Positions 52,946 to 62,000 of a stretch of 64,000 bases of DNA are shown piece by piece; positions within the stretch are counted from its first letter, which is position 1, and each line of letters starts with the position of its first letter. The position numbers and the translations under genes are program-made. Under the pieces are notes generated by a model, which saw only the letters and a list, made by a program, of their open reading frames with translations, had not been told where the DNA came from and did not search any database. The stretch lies in the NCBI GenBank assembly GCA_046331245.1, contig JAXLRH010000009.1:1-64000 (forward strand), given 5' to 3'. This DNA is from SSF14 sp046331245. Its GTDB lineage: Bacteria; Actinomycetota; Acidimicrobiia; Acidimicrobiales; Microtrichaceae.

Positions 52946-52963
52946 GTACCAAGCGCTTGGTAC
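52946..52963. promoter_or_regulatory. Perfect 18-bp palindrome between the kinase and Cys-peptide promoters
   Basis: GTACCAAGCGCTTGGTAC is fully self-complementary. TACGCT (minus strand) and TACCCT (plus strand, 52961-52966) begin inside its two ends and can act as -10 elements for the kinase and the peptide genes. An operator lying over both divergent promoters is the simplest reading. The binding protein is unknown; the sigma-like or kinase system nearby is a candidate. Confidence 0.6.
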
Positions 52964-52994
52964 CCTCGCTCCCTGGGCTGAGGGGAGAGAGACC

Positions 52995-53219
52995 ATGGGA
53001 ACTGCTTCGCGCATTGGTTTGGTGACGGCCGCGAGCGTCGCTGCGGCGACCGGTGCCGTTGCCGTCGCCACCGCTCCCGCCGGGGCATCCGCCGCGACGC
53101 ACGCGACGTCGGCGTCGACGACCACGAAGACCGCCGCCAGCGTTCTGCAGTCACCGGCGCTGGGACAGGCGGTCGCCGGCGACATCTGCCCGTTCCAGTG
53201 CGACGGCTGCCCCTGCTGA
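52995..53219 (+). CDS. Secreted small peptide with Cys-rich C-terminus
   Basis: The 74-residue product has a signal peptide (RIGLVTAASVAAATGAVAVA, likely cleavage at GASA), a Ser/Thr/Ala-rich stretch and the end DICPFQCDGCPC (C-x3-C-x2-C-x-C). The mature form would be about 41 residues. It could be a secreted metal-binding peptide, a signalling ligand or a precursor of a modified peptide; no modification enzyme is seen nearby. GGGGAG lies about 8 nt before ATG 52995. It is divergent from the kinase and lies 22 nt upstream of the lipoprotein gene. Confidence 0.65.
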   Translation: MGTASRIGLVTAASVAAATGAVAVATAPAGASAATHATSASTTTKTAASVLQSPALGQAVAGDICPFQCDGCPC

Positions 53220-53241
53220 CCTCACCCGAACCGCTCCGAAC

Positions 53242-54741
53242 ATGACGCTGCGGTCCCGGTGGCTCGTCGTGCCAGCGGTGGTCGCGACGCTCGTCGCCTG
53301 CGGAACGTCGGGGGAGCCCCGGAGCGAGATGCCGACGACGACGGCGGGCCGGACGGTGCAAGGCACGGCGATCGCGACGCTCGCGCTGCCCGTGAGCGTC
53401 GAGTCCGACGGGCCGATCAGGTCGGGGCGCACCGTCACTGTGAGCGGGACCCGCTTCCCGCCGAACGTGCCAATCGCCGTGACGATGTGCAGCATCGACC
53501 CGAACGTCTCCAGCACCATCACCCCGGCCTCGTGCGATCACGACGTGGCGGTCGTCGACACGTCGAGCGACGCGGCGGGCTCGTTCTCGACCCGGTATCG
53601 ACCGAGCCGGTTCATCCGCTCCGGCGGCACCGAGGTCGACTGCTCCGAGCCGTCGACGCACTGCGCGATCGTCGCGGCGAAGGTCGGCCCTGAGAACGTG
53701 GACCTCGTCAACACCGGCGGCCGGAGCGTGGTGGTCGGTGGCACCGACGCCCCCACCGTCGACGTGGCCTTTGCCCCAGGGACCGCCAGGATCGACCTCA
53801 CTGGACTCGTCGACGGCAAGCGCATCGACGTGCGCCAGTGCGCGCATCTGGATGAGTACACCTACCAGGGGTGCGCCGACACGAACGTCGTCTCCACCGC
53901 AGTGGCGTCCGGCACGAAGGCTACGGTGAACCTGCCGTTCCGGGCGACGATCGGCACGCCGGGAGCTGCGACCCGCTGCACCGACACGGCGCCAGCTCGC
54001 GCGCCCGATCAGGCCTCCCACGACGACGGCCAGCTCACCGATGCGCTGTGCTTCCTCGACGTGACCTACGACGGCAACCACTTCCAGACGCCGATCACCG
54101 GGGCCGATCTTGCGTCGGCCGTCGGCGGAGTGGCGCCCGCTCCCCCTCGCGCGCAGATCCACGACGGATGGCAGGGCATCGACCTCGACGGCTCGCACGC
54201 GCTCCTCACCATGACACTCGACCTCGGGTTCGACCCGGGCACGGTCGGCGTGGCCGCGATGTGCGACGACCCCAACCACGTCGCTCCGACCCGGTGCTCC
54301 GACCCCGTGCGCGTCCAAGCCGACCCCAGCGGACGGCTCGATCTCGATCTCGTGCTCGATCGCCATCCTCCGAGTCACGCGTCCTACGGCGCCAACTGCG
54401 AGAAGGGCTGCTGGATGGTCTGGGAAACCCAGCGTGCCCGGTTCGGGCGACAGCTCAAACCGCCTGCGACCACCGACACCGCGGCCCTTGCGACCACCGA
54501 CGGCGACGTCGTCACGTTGTCCACCGGCCGGTTGCCGAGGAACACGACGGCGACAGTTCGGGTCTGCGACCCGCAATGTGGCGGCGCCCCGATCGGGGCG
54601 GCGACCGATGCCCGCGGCCGCTTGCAGCTCTCCAACGCCCACCTCGCCGACTGCACCTCCTCGAAGTCATGCGAGCTCGAGGTCTCGTTCGACCGGGTGC
54701 ACCAGCTGGGCTCGCCACTCCACCTCACCGTCGAGGGTTGA
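53242..54741 (+). CDS. Lipoprotein with neocarzinostatin-like repeats
   Basis: The 499-residue product has a lipoprotein signal (lipobox TLVAC) and Thr linker. Then come repeated domains of about 105 residues with the pattern VTVSGTRFPPNVPIAVTMC, SSDAAGSFSTRY and VDCSEPSTHCAIVAA. This resembles neocarzinostatin/macromomycin apoproteins, which carry the same Gly/Cys pattern and one or two disulfides. Two to four such domains may be present. It may bind a small molecule or peptide outside. It follows the Cys-peptide and precedes the 158-residue protein by one nucleotide. Confidence 0.7.
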   Translation: MTLRSRWLVVPAVVATLVACGTSGEPRSEMPTTTAGRTVQGTAIATLALPVSVESDGPIRSGRTVTVSGTRFPPNVPIAVTMCSIDPNVSSTITPASCDHDVAVVDTSSDAAGSFSTRYRPSRFIRSGGTEVDCSEPSTHCAIVAAKVGPENVDLVNTGGRSVVVGGTDAPTVDVAFAPGTARIDLTGLVDGKRIDVRQCAHLDEYTYQGCADTNVVSTAVASGTKATVNLPFRATIGTPGAATRCTDTAPARAPDQASHDDGQLTDALCFLDVTYDGNHFQTPITGADLASAVGGVAPAPPRAQIHDGWQGIDLDGSHALLTMTLDLGFDPGTVGVAAMCDDPNHVAPTRCSDPVRVQADPSGRLDLDLVLDRHPPSHASYGANCEKGCWMVWETQRARFGRQLKPPATTDTAALATTDGDVVTLSTGRLPRNTTATVRVCDPQCGGAPIGAATDARGRLQLSNAHLADCTSSKSCELEVSFDRVHQLGSPLHLTVEG

Positions 54742-54742
54742 C

Positions 54743-55219
54743 GTGTTCGACATGATCGACCGGCCCAACGGGAGCCGGCAGGTCGTCATCGGCGGCTTGC
54801 CCGTCGAACCCGTCCCGGCGGCCCTCAGCCCTCACCGTCCGACGATCGGGGACGACATCCGCCTCCCCAACGCTTCGCTGCGCGTACATGTCGCCTTCTC
54901 TGACCCAGCGCTGACGGTGCCGCGACTCCGGATCGTCGTTGTCGACGGACAAGTCACCGAGCTCGGGTCGGTGGCCGCCGACGACATCGCCGACGTCGCG
55001 CTGACCGTCGTCCTGTGGCGTTGGCTCCGCTTCGTCGCCGGCGCCGACGACTTCTACGTCGTCAGCGAGGTCGGCCTGTCGTTCGACGGTGAACTCGAGG
55101 ACCTCGAGCTGGTGGGAGGGCTGGCACTGCTCCCCCAGGTCCGTCGAGTGCTGTCCGGCGCGGCCGGGCCGCACGCCGCCGCCCTGAGCAATTGGCTCGA
55201 GGAACGCGAGCGCGCGTGA
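54743..55219 (+). CDS. Hypothetical protein, 158 residues
   Basis: No family recognised and no signal peptide. It has RQVVIGGLPVEPVPAALS at the start, VAFSDPALTVPRLRIVVVDG in the middle and a C-terminal VGGLALLPQVRRVLSGAAG region with a helical end. It starts 1 nt after the lipoprotein stop and its stop overlaps the next gene by 4 nt (GTGA), so the three are one transcript. Confidence 0.6.
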   Translation: MFDMIDRPNGSRQVVIGGLPVEPVPAALSPHRPTIGDDIRLPNASLRVHVAFSDPALTVPRLRIVVVDGQVTELGSVAADDIADVALTVVLWRWLRFVAGADDFYVVSEVGLSFDGELEDLELVGGLALLPQVRRVLSGAAGPHAAALSNWLEERERA

Positions 55220-56283
55220 ACACCATCGACGCACTGACCGCGTGGCTCGACGAGCGGACGCGGGACCGCGCCGCGTTCACCGGCTACCAGGTGTCGGTCG
55301 TCGGAGCGGAGGACCGGTTCGACATCGCCGGCGGCCTCGATGCGCTCGACCGACCGGTCACCGTCGGGTCGCTCGTTCCCGGCCGATGCACCGTCACCAA
55401 GCCCCTGGTCGCACTGGCGCTGTGTCGCCTTCACGTCGACGGCCAACTCGATCTCCACACCGACACCGTGTCGGGCTTCGGTCTCGATGCCGCACCGCAC
55501 GTCGGGCGACTCACGCTCGCCCAGCTGCTCGGCCACAGCGGCGGTCTGCACCTCACCCCGGCCGCCGCATACTCGCTCGTCCGTCCCGAAGCGCGCCTCG
55601 CGCTCGCGCTCCACATGCCCTGTCCCGACGGCTGGGATCCGGCGACGAACCGCGCCTACGACGAGGCCGCTGCCTGGTTGATCCTCGGCCGGATCCTCGA
55701 GCTCGCCACCGACGCGCCCTATGACGACGCCGTCGCTGTCGCGCTCGCCGACCTCGGCGTGGACGACGGCCGCATCCTGCTCCGTCCGGGCTCCGACGCG
55801 ACCGACGAGAGCTGGCTGGCCGATGTGGCCGTGGACGGCGCCCCGCGCCGCGACCGCTCGATGCGGCCCATGATGGTGGCGGGGATCCGGCAGCACGCAT
55901 GCGAGTGGTGCCCGTCGTGGTCAGGCTTCGCGTCGGCCGGAGCGCTCGCCGAGCTGGGGCACGCACTCGCCCGACATCGAGGCACCGCCGACTCGCTCGG
56001 CGCGGCGATCCGCCTGATGGCCAGCCGCTACCGCGTCGACCCAGCGACCGGGCACGCGCACGGTCTCGGGGTCAACGTCGATCTGGGCAGATGGCTGACG
56101 TCCGACGCACTCGGAACCGATGCCTTCGGCCACGTGGCTCGCGCAGCGATGTTCGCGTCGACCGCAACCCACGGGATAGCGGTCGGGCTCGTTGGAACGC
56201 CCGAGAACGTCGCACTCCGCGAAGAAACCTGGCGCCGGACGATCGAGCTGGCGCTCGATCCGTCCGGCTCGGATCTCAATTGA
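55216..56283 (+). CDS. Beta-lactamase-fold (class C/PBP-like) protein with altered active site
   Basis: The 355-residue protein follows the serine-hydrolase fold, with HVDGQLDLHTDTV, LTLAQLLGHSGGL and WLILGRILELATDAPY in the usual places. At the SxxK position it reads TVTK (Thr59, Lys62). The Y-x-N site reads YDE (about 148-150), and the H-x-G segment FGHVA (about 304-308) lacks the Gly. No signal peptide, so it is cytoplasmic. It may be a non-enzymatic relative. The start overlaps the previous gene by 4 nt, and its last 8 nt overlap the convergent RCC1 gene. Confidence 0.75.
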   Translation: MNTIDALTAWLDERTRDRAAFTGYQVSVVGAEDRFDIAGGLDALDRPVTVGSLVPGRCTVTKPLVALALCRLHVDGQLDLHTDTVSGFGLDAAPHVGRLTLAQLLGHSGGLHLTPAAAYSLVRPEARLALALHMPCPDGWDPATNRAYDEAAAWLILGRILELATDAPYDDAVAVALADLGVDDGRILLRPGSDATDESWLADVAVDGAPRRDRSMRPMMVAGIRQHACEWCPSWSGFASAGALAELGHALARHRGTADSLGAAIRLMASRYRVDPATGHAHGLGVNVDLGRWLTSDALGTDAFGHVARAAMFASTATHGIAVGLVGTPENVALREETWRRTIELALDPSGSDLN

Positions 56284-58984
56284 ACATCACGACGGACGTC
56301 GCGATGCCGGTACCACCCCAACACTTGACGCCGCCGCCAGCGACCGCGCAGGTCCCGTCGATCGCGGTCACATCAGACAGGCCCGCAACCGTGCTCGGCA
56401 CGAGGACGGGAGTCACGCCGGTCGACCCGTTGCCAATCTGGCCGCCGCTGTTGTCGCCCCAACACTTGACCGAACCGGTCGACAGCAACGCGCACGACGA
56501 TCCGGGACCATCACCGATGGTGAACGAAAATCGGTCGCTCGTGGACGAGGCGACCGCACCAGTCATGCCCGCCACCACGACCGGCGTCGTCGTCGAGCCG
56601 CCGGACGAACCGGTGCCCAGCTGACCGGTGCGATTGCCGCCCCAACACCGCATTGTCGTATCGGACATGGTGACGCAGGTGTGCTCGCTCCCGCCGGCGA
56701 AGAGCAGCCAGCTCCCCGAGGCCGAGATTGTCGTCGCGCCCGACAGTCCCACGACGTCGACCGGCGACGCCGACGCATTGCTCGTTGCGCCGTTCCCGAG
56801 CTCCCCGAACGGATTCGCTCCCCAACACTTTGCCGCGCCGGCCGTGACGATCGCGCACGTGTGGGTGCCGCCCGCCGCCAGCGCGGTCGCACCCACGATC
56901 CCGTCGACCGGGACAGGCGTCACCGAGCCGCCGGTCGTGGTTGCTCCATCGCCCAGCGTCCCGAAGAGGTCGTCACCCCAACACTTGACCGATCCTCCCG
57001 ACACGATGGCGCAGGAGTAGTTCCTCCCGATTGCGACCGCCGTTGCACCCGTGAGGCCCGAGACAATGACCGGCGTCGAGGAGTTGACCTTTGTGCCGTC
57101 ACCCAGCTGACCCGACGAGTTGAGGCCCCAACACTTAACCTGACCGCTCGTGACGGTGGCGCATGCGTGGGAACCGCTGCTGGCGATTGAGGTCGCGCCG
57201 AAGAGTCCCGACACCTGTACGGCGGTCGGCGAATCAACCGTCGTGCCGTTGCCGAGCTGACCGGAGGAGTTGCTGCCCCAACACTTGACCGTCCCGGTGT
57301 TGAGGAGAGCGCAGTTGCCCGACACCTTCACCGCGCCCGAGATGGCGATCTCGCCCGGCGTGAGTGTGATCGACAACGGCGTCTGGTGACCGACGGCGTC
57401 CTCGGCCAGGACCGAGAGCACGGTCGACGTGCCGGTCGGCAGCCCGCTGTAGGTGTACGTGCGAGCCGTTGACGGCAAGGTCGCCACCGTCGTGTCGTCG
57501 TGCTTCACCGTGTAGCTCGTCACGGCGCGGTCGTCGTACGCGCCGGGCCAGGTGATCTTGACGTTGCCACCCGTGCCACCCCGGGTGATCGCTGCGCCGT
57601 CCAACCAGACCGGCGGTGAATCGGCGCCGCCGTCGAGCGGGGCGCTCCGATCGAGCAGGTACGCCTGGTCGACCGTCGTTCCGGCGGCGCGGTTCTCGAC
57701 CACGTTCGACGCCTTCGAGTTGAACGGCACGTATCGCCCGTCGGCCGAGATCGAACGGGGCCCCTCGCTCGGCCCGCCGACGAGGTTCGCGCCGCCGATG
57801 CCGGTGATCCGGCTGACGGTACCGAGGTCACGCGACCAGATGAACACGTCGGCGAGCGAGTTGGTGTCGCCCGGCACAAGCCACGAGGTCGCCGACGCGA
57901 ACACGATCGCCGACCCGTCGCCCGAGATCACCGGCGGCGTCGCCGGAAGGTCCATCGCGGTCTCACCGTGCGTTCCGAGCGGCTCAGGCACGACAGCTCC
58001 GGTCGACCGATTCCACACGTAGACCCCGGCCCCACGACCTGCCACGAGGTTGGTGGCGTCGGACTCGAACGCGACGTAGGTGCCGCCGTTCGAGATGCTC
58101 GGTGAACCGGTCATGCCGTTCGGCTCGACACCGCCGGGCAACATTCGGACGACGTCGCCGCCGGCGGTCGTGTCCCAGACGAACACGTCGGTCGTCGCGT
58201 TCGTGTCACCGGAGATCAGCGAGTCGGTGTCGCTGTCGAACGCGACGTAGCGTCCATCGGGCGAGACGGCGACCCGCTCACCAGCGGCGCAGTCCTGCCA
58301 CGAGAATCCGACGTCGACCGGCTGCGTGACGATCGAGTCGTCGTCGACGTTCCACACCGCCGCGAGCTCGCATTGGAGCACCTCGTCGCCGATGACGATC
58401 GGTCCCGCGGGGTTGTCGACCATCGTCGTGAAGGCCACGCGCTTCCCGTTCGCCGAGACGGAGGGAAGGCTGACGGAGTTCTTCACCGGCACCGGCGACC
58501 GCCGGACCGAGTTCGTCGCGAGGTTCCACACGAAGAGCTGAGGACCGGCCAGATCGGCGTCGGCGGTCAAGTTCGTCGAGTCCGACTCGAACACCACCAC
58601 CGAGCCGTCGCCGGAGACGACGGCGTTGAACGACACGCCATTCGGTCGTGCACCACCGAGGGCGGGGGGCTGAGCCCGCACGGTGTCGGTCGCAGGGTCC
58701 CAGACGTAGACGAGCCGTTTCCCGTCGTTGATCCCCGTGACGAGGTTCTTCGTGTCCGACTCGAACACCACCTTGCGACCGTCGTTCGAGACGCTCGTCT
58801 CGGCGCCCGATGGTTCGAGGCCGGTGAGCGCGAACGGCTGACGGCGCGTCAACGGCGCGACCGACGGCGGAGCCGTCGTGGTGGTCGTACCGCCGCCTCC
58901 ACCACCGCTGTCGGGCGGACAACCGGTGAGCGTAAGCGCGGCGACGAGCCCACCAGCGACGACGATCGATCGACGGAACTTCAC
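56276..58984 (-). CDS. Lipoprotein with TolB-like propeller, Fn3-like and RCC1-like propeller
   Basis: The 902-residue product has a lipoprotein signal (lipobox TLTGC), a Gly/Thr linker, then about seven TolB/WD40-like repeats (SNDGRKVVFESDTKNLV, SPDGRYVAFDSDTDSL, with a YVWNR/VFVWD strand, about 60-470), an Fn3-like segment (about 480-580, DRAVTSYTVKHDDTTVATLP) and seven RCC1-like blades, each with CWG (about 590-902). GGAGG lies 4 nt before GTG 58984. It lies 22 nt after the S8 protease fusion gene and is probably its operon partner. Confidence 0.82.
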   Translation of the reverse strand: MKFRRSIVVAGGLVAALTLTGCPPDSGGGGGGTTTTTAPPSVAPLTRRQPFALTGLEPSGAETSVSNDGRKVVFESDTKNLVTGINDGKRLVYVWDPATDTVRAQPPALGGARPNGVSFNAVVSGDGSVVVFESDSTNLTADADLAGPQLFVWNLATNSVRRSPVPVKNSVSLPSVSANGKRVAFTTMVDNPAGPIVIGDEVLQCELAAVWNVDDDSIVTQPVDVGFSWQDCAAGERVAVSPDGRYVAFDSDTDSLISGDTNATTDVFVWDTTAGGDVVRMLPGGVEPNGMTGSPSISNGGTYVAFESDATNLVAGRGAGVYVWNRSTGAVVPEPLGTHGETAMDLPATPPVISGDGSAIVFASATSWLVPGDTNSLADVFIWSRDLGTVSRITGIGGANLVGGPSEGPRSISADGRYVPFNSKASNVVENRAAGTTVDQAYLLDRSAPLDGGADSPPVWLDGAAITRGGTGGNVKITWPGAYDDRAVTSYTVKHDDTTVATLPSTARTYTYSGLPTGTSTVLSVLAEDAVGHQTPLSITLTPGEIAISGAVKVSGNCALLNTGTVKCWGSNSSGQLGNGTTVDSPTAVQVSGLFGATSIASSGSHACATVTSGQVKCWGLNSSGQLGDGTKVNSSTPVIVSGLTGATAVAIGRNYSCAIVSGGSVKCWGDDLFGTLGDGATTTGGSVTPVPVDGIVGATALAAGGTHTCAIVTAGAAKCWGANPFGELGNGATSNASASPVDVVGLSGATTISASGSWLLFAGGSEHTCVTMSDTTMRCWGGNRTGQLGTGSSGGSTTTPVVVAGMTGAVASSTSDRFSFTIGDGPGSSCALLSTGSVKCWGDNSGGQIGNGSTGVTPVLVPSTVAGLSDVTAIDGTCAVAGGGVKCWGGTGIATSVVMFN

Positions 58985-59006
58985 GGTGCCTCCAGGCGGA
59001 CGACGG

Positions 59007-62000
59007 TCAGGGTGACGGCGCGAGCGCGGTGAACGTTCCCGCGGTGCGGTTGTACACGACAATGTTGGACACGGGGAGCGACGAGTTCGCGAACGAGTGG
59101 AACGCAACGGTCGCGCCCTGGACGTCGAAGGCCGGCGCCATGCCGGCGCGGAACTGGCTCGGCACCGACAGCACCCCGCCGAACGTGTCGAGGAGGTTCA
59201 AGCCGTTCGACGACTCGAAGGCGACGACCGAGCCGTCCGACGCGATCCGCGGCAACGCCCCCGGCGTCGAGGCCAGCCGGACACCGTCGGCGACGTTCCA
59301 GACGCCGACCTCTGTCGAAGCTCCGTTGGTCTCGTCGTACGCGACCCAGTCCCCGGCCGGGATCAGCATGGCGTGTCGCGAGCTGCCCGTCAGCTGCTGA
59401 CCGATGTCGCCGGCGGCGCGACGAACGACGCTGGTGGACGGCACCCATCGGAACACGTCGGACTGCCCGTTGGAGTCGCCGTTCACGAGGTTCGTGGCGT
59501 TCGACTCGAACGCCACGTAGTTGCCGTCGTAGGAGATCGACGGCGCCGTGCCAGTCGCCATGCCTGGACCACCGCTGGTCGCGTCGGGCTGGACGCCCGT
59601 CCGCTGTGCCCGTGCGACCACGCCGGTGGACCGGGTCCAACGGAACACATCGGCGACGCCGTTGGTGTCGTTGGCTACAAGGTTCGACGCGACGGAGGTG
59701 AACGCGACGTACGCGCCGTGGTCGGCCACAGTGGAACCGCCGGACGCGGCGTCGGGCTGTGTTGAACCGCTCTGCACCCGGGTGACGGTGTTCGTGGGGA
59801 GGTCCCACAGGAACACGTCGGGTGCATCGTTTGTGTCGCCGACGACGAGGTTGGACGCGGCCGACGTGAAGGCGACGGCATCCCCGCTCCACGAGATCGA
59901 CGGACGACCGCTCGGGCCGTCCGGCGCGCCGAGCGGGGTGGGTTGGCGGGTCACCTGGCCAGTCGTGCGGTCCCACACGAACACGTCGGTGAACTGGTCG
60001 TCGTCGCCGGCGACGAGGTTCGATGCCGACGACGCGAACGCGACGTAGCGCCCGTCGCCCGAGAGCGACGCGTCCGCGCTGCTGCCGTTGATGCCGGTCC
60101 CGAACCCGTTGCCCGTACCAGGTGCCGCAAGGTGGCCGGGCCATCGAACCGTTCCCGGCGTCGAGCACGATCCCTGCGTCGGCGGTGTCACGACGGTGTG
60201 GGGGTTGGAGTTCGCGTCGAGCGACACAGCAACGACCCGACCGGTGCATGTCAGGATCCGGTACGACCGGAGATCCGCGTCGAGTGAGAGCCCGATTGCC
60301 CGTTCCTGGTCGGAGGAAGCTCGGCCCGCAACGTCGTACGCAAAGGTGCCGGCGGCGTTCCCGAAGACCGCCGGACTCGGCGCCGGCGGGGCCGACGGCC
60401 GGCCGATCGCAGTGACCGTGCCGTCCTCGGCGAGGAGGAAGTAGCCCGTCGCGTCGGGCTTCACCCGCATGTCGACGACCGGTGCGGCCGGGCGGAACCC
60501 GACGGCGGTCGGCAGGTCGGGCGCCGTGCCGAAGGAGTAGACCGTGCCGGCGGCGGTGGTGACCCACACTCCCTTGCCGTCCGCCGTCGGCGTGATCGCC
60601 ACGACGTCGCCGTCGAGGGGTGCCGTCGCCAGGTCGCTGTCGTCGAGAGCGTCGCGCGCCGTGATCGTCGAGCCGCTCGGCACGAAGCCCTTCGGGAGCA
60701 GCTCGCCCGTCTTGGTCACCATCAGGACGCTCGGCACACCTGCTGCGTCATTGACGACGGTGGCGGCCGCGATCGGTGAAACGTGCGGGATGACGAGCGA
60801 CGTGCCGTTGGCCCGTTGGAACGCGTCCTGCACCGCTGGCGCGTCGCCGTAGCGCTTCACATGACCCTGATCGTCGACCGTCCAGTAGCCCAGGCCCGTG
60901 CGCGTCGGCAGGATCGCGACGTAGTTGCCCGTCGGCGCAAGGTGTCCGTCGCCGAAGTAGCGCGCCCCGCCGGTGACCGACGCGACCACGCGGCCACCGC
61001 CGGAGATCGTGAGGTACCCCGTATTGTTCGGGAGGAACGCGCCCCCCCGACCGGTCTCGAACCGCGGGCTCGAACTGTTGGCGATGGTCGTTGCGGTCGA
61101 GTCGGCCGAGCCGATGTCGAGCCGGTGGAACCGGCGACCGGTGGCAGTGTCGGTCACCAGCGGGCCCGAGTCACGGACCGCCGCCACCAGGTCGTCGATG
61201 GCCAGGGTCGGATGGCGGTACTTGAGCACAGCGACGGCGCCGGCGACCATCGGCGTCGCGAAGGAGGTGCCGACGAGAAAGGCCGTGACGCCGGGGATCG
61301 GAGTATCGATGAAGGGACCGCCGGGCGCGAGGACGTCGTCCGACACCCGGTTCGAGTAGCAACTCAGCGTGTCGCGCTGGACGGTGGCGCCGGCGGCCGG
61401 GCACCCGGTGAGCGATGCGTCGAGCGTGGTGGTGTGGTCCCACACCGCTCCGACGCGAATCGCGCCGGACGACGCGCACGACGGATAGAAGTCCACGCCG
61501 CCGCCGTTGCCGGAGGCGACGACCGGCACGATGCCGAGCAGACGCAGCTGGTCGTAGACGACACCCATGGGGTCGCTCGCCTTGATCGACGCGCAGTCGA
61601 CGCCGGGGATGCCGAGGCTCTGGTTGACGGCGACGATCGGTTCGCCGTTGCGGCGGCGCAGGATGACGTCGTTGAGCGCGGCGAGGATGAGCTTCTCGCC
61701 GTCGGTGGAGCTGATCCTGGGGGTGAAACAGGTCGTGCCCGAACTGATGTCGTACGAGATGATGTGGGCTCCCGGCGCCGACTGGGACGCGATGTAGCTG
61801 ACGATGGTGCCGTGGCACTGGTCGCCGTCAGTGTTGGTCCCGATCGGCGATCGCTCGACGTCGGGGGTGACGCCAAGCAGCTGGACCGCGTTGGCGTCGT
61901 ACCCGGTGTCAATGACCGCGATCGTCGAGCCAGCCCCCACGTTGGGATCTCCTGACGGCGGCGTGATGAACGGCGTGAGGCCGACGAGGTCGCGAGCCTC

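Noticed and set aside
56276..58984. Recurring CCCCAACACTTGAC-like units as a DNA repeat or CRISPR array
   Set aside because: The units are the reverse complement of codons for VKCWG and stand at irregular distances with coding between them. They are protein repeats.
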